From the NCBI GenBank assembly GCA_012523655.1, contig JAAYTV010000432.1:1-7589 (forward strand): a stretch of 7,589 bases of DNA, given 5' to 3'. Positions 6,601-7,589 of the stretch are shown in pieces. The first letter of the stretch is position 1. The number at the start of each line of letters is the position of its first letter. The notes beneath the pieces are model-generated. The model saw nothing but the letters and a program-made list of their open reading frames with translations, ran no database searches and was not told where the DNA came from. Source of the DNA: a bacterium (lineage in GTDB: Bacteria; Zhuqueibacterota; Zhuqueibacteria; Residuimicrobiales; Residuimicrobiaceae). The position numbers were made by a program, and so were the translations under genes.

Positions 6601-7463
6601 AGCCAGCCGTGTATCTCTTCGGAAACATACCAGCCGTAAAACGACGGATGTCGGCCGTAGCGCTGCCATAACTCGTTGGCTACGTTTTTATGCCATTGCA
6701 GCGACCCCTCACTGAAATCAAACCAGGCATACAGGCCGACCGGAACGAACACATGCATCTCGCGTTCATCAGCGACGGTTAAAATGGTCTCCAGCGGATC
6801 AGGCGATGCAATCTCCATGCGTCCGGCGGACCAACGAGAGGGATAGAATGACTTGCCTCGATACCCCCGCTGCTCCATGTCGTGCGCATCGACATATTCC
6901 GCATTGCGAAACATCTCTTGAACCACGATGATGTTCATGCCGATTTCCTGCATCGCCAACATCAGCTCGCGCCAGTTTGCCTCTGTCATTTTGACCAGCT
7001 CTTCGTTCCACAGCAACCCTTCGTTCCCCCACATATAAAAGCCGCTCCAGGCCCCGTCTATCAGGCCGATGGAGCGGTCCTCGCTGCGATAGACTTTAAG
7101 CCTTTGCACCGCACGATGGATGTGCGCACCGTCATTCATGCACATGACGACTCGATGATCTCCGGCCCAGCCTCGAGTGCTGCAACGAAAATAAACGCCG
7201 CCGACCGAACCAGCCGGCAGCGATTGCGTCTCCTGATGCAGCAACGCGGATTCGCGCTCCTCATCCAGATAGAATTTCACCTCACAACGCTTCGGCAGTG
7301 CTGTTTCGTTCCGCAACGCAGCGTGGACCGAGAGGGTGATCTGATCGCTCACCGGCGAAGGCGGGATCAGCGTCAGGCAGCAGCAAGGCGACGCGTCGCC
7401 CGTGGCCGCCCCCGTTGCAAACAGCGATACTACAAAGCCTAAAATCCAGAGTGCATGTTTCAT
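3591..7463 (-). CDS. Secreted DUF4434-like / GH3 glycosidase fusion with PA14 insert
   Basis: A 1290-aa protein. Residues 1-24 form a type I signal peptide (MKHALWILGF, hydrophobic core, likely cut after GDA). Residues ~30-125 look like a beta-sandwich. Residues ~130-455 are a DUF4434-like TIM barrel (MQEIGMNIIVVQ 171-182, HPSFYGWYVSEE 272-283, LCPFGFHR 351-358, MHLWMDLEVFLFG 382-394). From ~471 a complete GH3 enzyme begins (YKDASQPVPARV, MTLEEKIELVSG). It includes MTDGPLG (522-528), GRTFEGFGEDP (586-596), AKHF (619-622) and the nucleophile Asp699 in VVSDWGGVH. The C-terminal GH3 domain (~787-1115) is split by a PA14 module (~880-1008) and carries EGEGNDR (1036-1042), which should hold the acid/base Glu. 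FGHGLSYTRFSY leads into an Fn3-like domain (~1190-1275). Known: GH3/PA14 enzymes are mostly beta-glucosidases or xylosidases cutting glycosides from the non-reducing end. Substrate is unknown. The start at 7463 has an SD 7 nt upstream; frames opening further upstream would overlap the promoter. The stop codon overlaps the symporter ghost by 13 bp. Confidence 0.92.
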   Translation of the reverse strand: MKHALWILGFVVSLFATGAATGDASPCCCLTLIPPSPVSDQITLSVHAALRNETALPKRCEVKFYLDEERESALLHQETQSLPAGSVGGVYFRCSTRGWAGDHRVVMCMNDGAHIHRAVQRLKVYRSEDRSIGLIDGAWSGFYMWGNEGLLWNEELVKMTEANWRELMLAMQEIGMNIIVVQEMFRNAEYVDAHDMEQRGYRGKSFYPSRWSAGRMEIASPDPLETILTVADEREMHVFVPVGLYAWFDFSEGSLQWHKNVANELWQRYGRHPSFYGWYVSEEIHGWLSPEEKDEAVINRHHAEIVHFFKEFRTFVRALAPDKPVMLASNSHHVPRAAAVYPKLLAHLDILCPFGFHRMPPDDISGEEAAGLLQRLCDDAGMHLWMDLEVFLFGQHGELYPRPINGLISDLQRFPNFEKILCFQFSGLLNAPWMSRKPGGEATVQLFSDYKTYYDQKRQELDARVAVPAAGLPLYKDASQPVPARVQDLRQAMTLEEKIELVSGRGFTSKRNVRLGIPEIVMTDGPLGPNAKGRASNYSSCLNMAATWDDSLVQRLGAAMGQETRVLGRNMLLGPCINIARVPQGGRTFEGFGEDPWLTSRMAVAYIQGVQSQRVIACAKHFAVNNQEWNRGEVDVTVREDALREIYLAAFKAAVQEADVWSVMSAYNKFRGDYCSASRYLLTDVLKQEWGFAGFVVSDWGGVHHTVQTVQAGLDLEMPDGRYLGEPLRHAVQTGEVAMEFIDEQVRRLLTVMFKAGLFDESVANYGGLADTEERRRLAYETAQKSMVLLKNESQVLPLDPATIRSLAVIGPNADEARLYGGGSGYLPAHYAVSPLQGIREKVGDRVSITFVKGGRLQRLSLPAVPSDLLHPPPGALGDKGLLGEYFNNRELEGEPVLTRIDERIDFNWDADSPAPGVVAADLFSVRWSGSFVAPGSGVYELGVLSDNGCRLYLDGRLVIDSWIIDKASSLRSIYVDLEKNRVYPIRLEFFENVGTCEVHLGLAYYGQGNEVEQAEAAARSADVAVVCAGLNETLEGEGNDRASLGLAQEQVQLIQAVAAANPRTIVVLNNATPILMNEWADRVPAILEAFYPGQEGGRALADILFGDVNPSGKLPLSFPARLEDSPVYTTYPGARESADYAEGLLVGYRHFDRKGIEPLFPFGHGLSYTRFSYNALSIHPAKIGRQDTALITLRVKNSGALDGEEVVQLYMQNRQAKSDRPVKELKGFMRVPLRAGEEKTVRFNLAAAALSVYDVKSHQWVIQPGSYSVLIASSSRDIRLQDSIQVYQK

Positions 7464-7470
7464 GGTCAGG

Positions 7471-7477
7471 TCCTCTC
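7471..7477 (-). promoter_or_regulatory. Ribosome binding site that fixes the GH3 fusion start
   Basis: GAGAGGA on the minus strand lies 7 nt upstream of the ATG at 7463-7461. Together with the signal peptide that follows, it selects this start over TTG or ATG codons upstream in the same open frame. Confidence 0.75.
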
Positions 7478-7495
7478 GATTGATCCTCGCCATCC

Positions 7496-7509
7496 GGGCG
7501 CCGGCGCCC
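7496..7509 (-). promoter_or_regulatory. Perfect 14-bp G+C palindrome in the GH3 fusion leader
   Basis: GGGCGCCGGCGCCC is a perfect palindrome ending 18 nt upstream of the SD site, inside the predicted leader. In RNA it can fold as a 5-bp G+C stem with a CCGG tetraloop, or pair between two molecules. No T-run follows, so it is not an intrinsic terminator. It could be a protein-binding site or a translation-modulating hairpin. Confidence 0.35.
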
Positions 7510-7535
7510 CAAAATCCCTGGCACCCTACCATCAT

Positions 7536-7558
7536 CCATAGCGGCGTCGACACTATGG
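7536..7558. promoter_or_regulatory. Inverted repeat across the predicted GH3 transcription start
   Basis: CCATAG (7536-7541) and CTATGG (7553-7558) form 6-bp arms around an 11-bp centre. The predicted start (near 7554) falls in one arm. It is a candidate operator, or a hairpin at the 5' end of the mRNA if initiation occurs slightly upstream. Symmetry alone supports it. Confidence 0.3.
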
Positions 7559-7560
7559 TT

Positions 7561-7589
7561 ACAATACATTGCTCGAAAGCAAAAGTCAA
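7561..7589 (-). promoter_or_regulatory. Sigma-70 promoter of the GH3 fusion gene
   Basis: Seen on the minus strand at the right edge: -35 TTGACT (7589-7584), a 17-nt spacer, and -10 TATTGT (7566-7561). The leader would be about 91 nt. The spacer carries an inverted repeat, TTGCT-TTCG-AGCAA, at 7582-7569, in the same position relative to the promoter as AACCGGTT in the DUF4838 promoter. The two palindromes differ in sequence, so a common regulator is not implied. DNA further upstream is outside the window. Confidence 0.65.

Noticed and set aside
7375..7383. Triple Cys (residues 27-29) of the GH3 fusion as a lipidation site
   Set aside because: The residues in front of the first Cys are A-S-P; Pro at -1 does not fit a lipobox. 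A type I cut after GDA is more likely.
6882..7442. 186-codon plus-strand open frame
   Set aside because: It lies antisense to the signal peptide and the start of the DUF4434-like domain; its composition is typical of a shadow frame and no motif is recognisable.
7464..7589. 42-residue extension of the GH3 fusion from a TTG at 7589
   Set aside because: The TTG belongs to the -35 box TTGACT; the ATG at 7463 has an SD site and opens a signal peptide.

Overview
The window carries part of a polysaccharide- or glycoside-utilisation locus from a Gram-negative bacterium. The Gram-negative call rests on a lipobox signal peptide at the left edge and two large secreted carbohydrate-active proteins. Three near-consensus sigma-70 promoters (TTGACN, 17-nt spacer, TATNNT) with clear Shine-Dalgarno sites argue against a typical Bacteroidota promoter type. 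The combination of DUF4838, SSS-symporter and GH3/PA14 proteins fits FCB-group or candidate-phylum lineages (for example KSB1- or Calditrichota-like environmental bacteria). That placement is inference only; no marker gene is present.

Layout from left to right: (1) positions 89 to 1, minus strand: the first 29 codons of a lipoprotein running off the left edge. (2) 90-316: an intergenic stretch with a cluster of degenerate roughly 48-bp palindromic repeats and a weak terminator-like element right behind the next gene. (3) 2593 to 317, minus strand: an intact 758-aa exported protein with a GH67/GH20-type N-terminal domain, a DUF4838 core and a C-terminal PA14-like module. (4) 2594-2835: a divergent control region with two back-to-back sigma-70 promoters and short palindromes. 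(5) 2836-3603, plus strand: the remains of a sodium:solute symporter (SSS family). It has lost most of its middle in what looks like two or three in-frame deletions and carries a TAA where relatives usually have Lys, yet its promoter and RBS are intact. (6) 7463 to 3591, minus strand: a 1290-aa secreted fusion of a DUF4434-like TIM-barrel domain to a complete GH3 glycosidase with a PA14 insertion and an Fn3-like C-terminus; its stop codon lies inside the 3' end of the symporter ghost. (7) 7464-7589: its promoter and a roughly 91-nt leader with inverted repeats.

As a system, the GH3 fusion and the DUF4838 protein would act outside the cytoplasm on plant- or algal-type glycans. The symporter, transcribed divergently from the DUF4838 gene, was presumably the uptake route for the released sugar but appears dead here. 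Palindromes sit inside the -35/-10 spacer of both enzyme promoters, which suggests repression by a sugar-responsive regulator that is not encoded in the window. I see no CRISPR array, tRNA, rRNA, transposase or phage gene. The most unusual items are the two-catalytic-domain fusion and the in-frame collapsed transporter.
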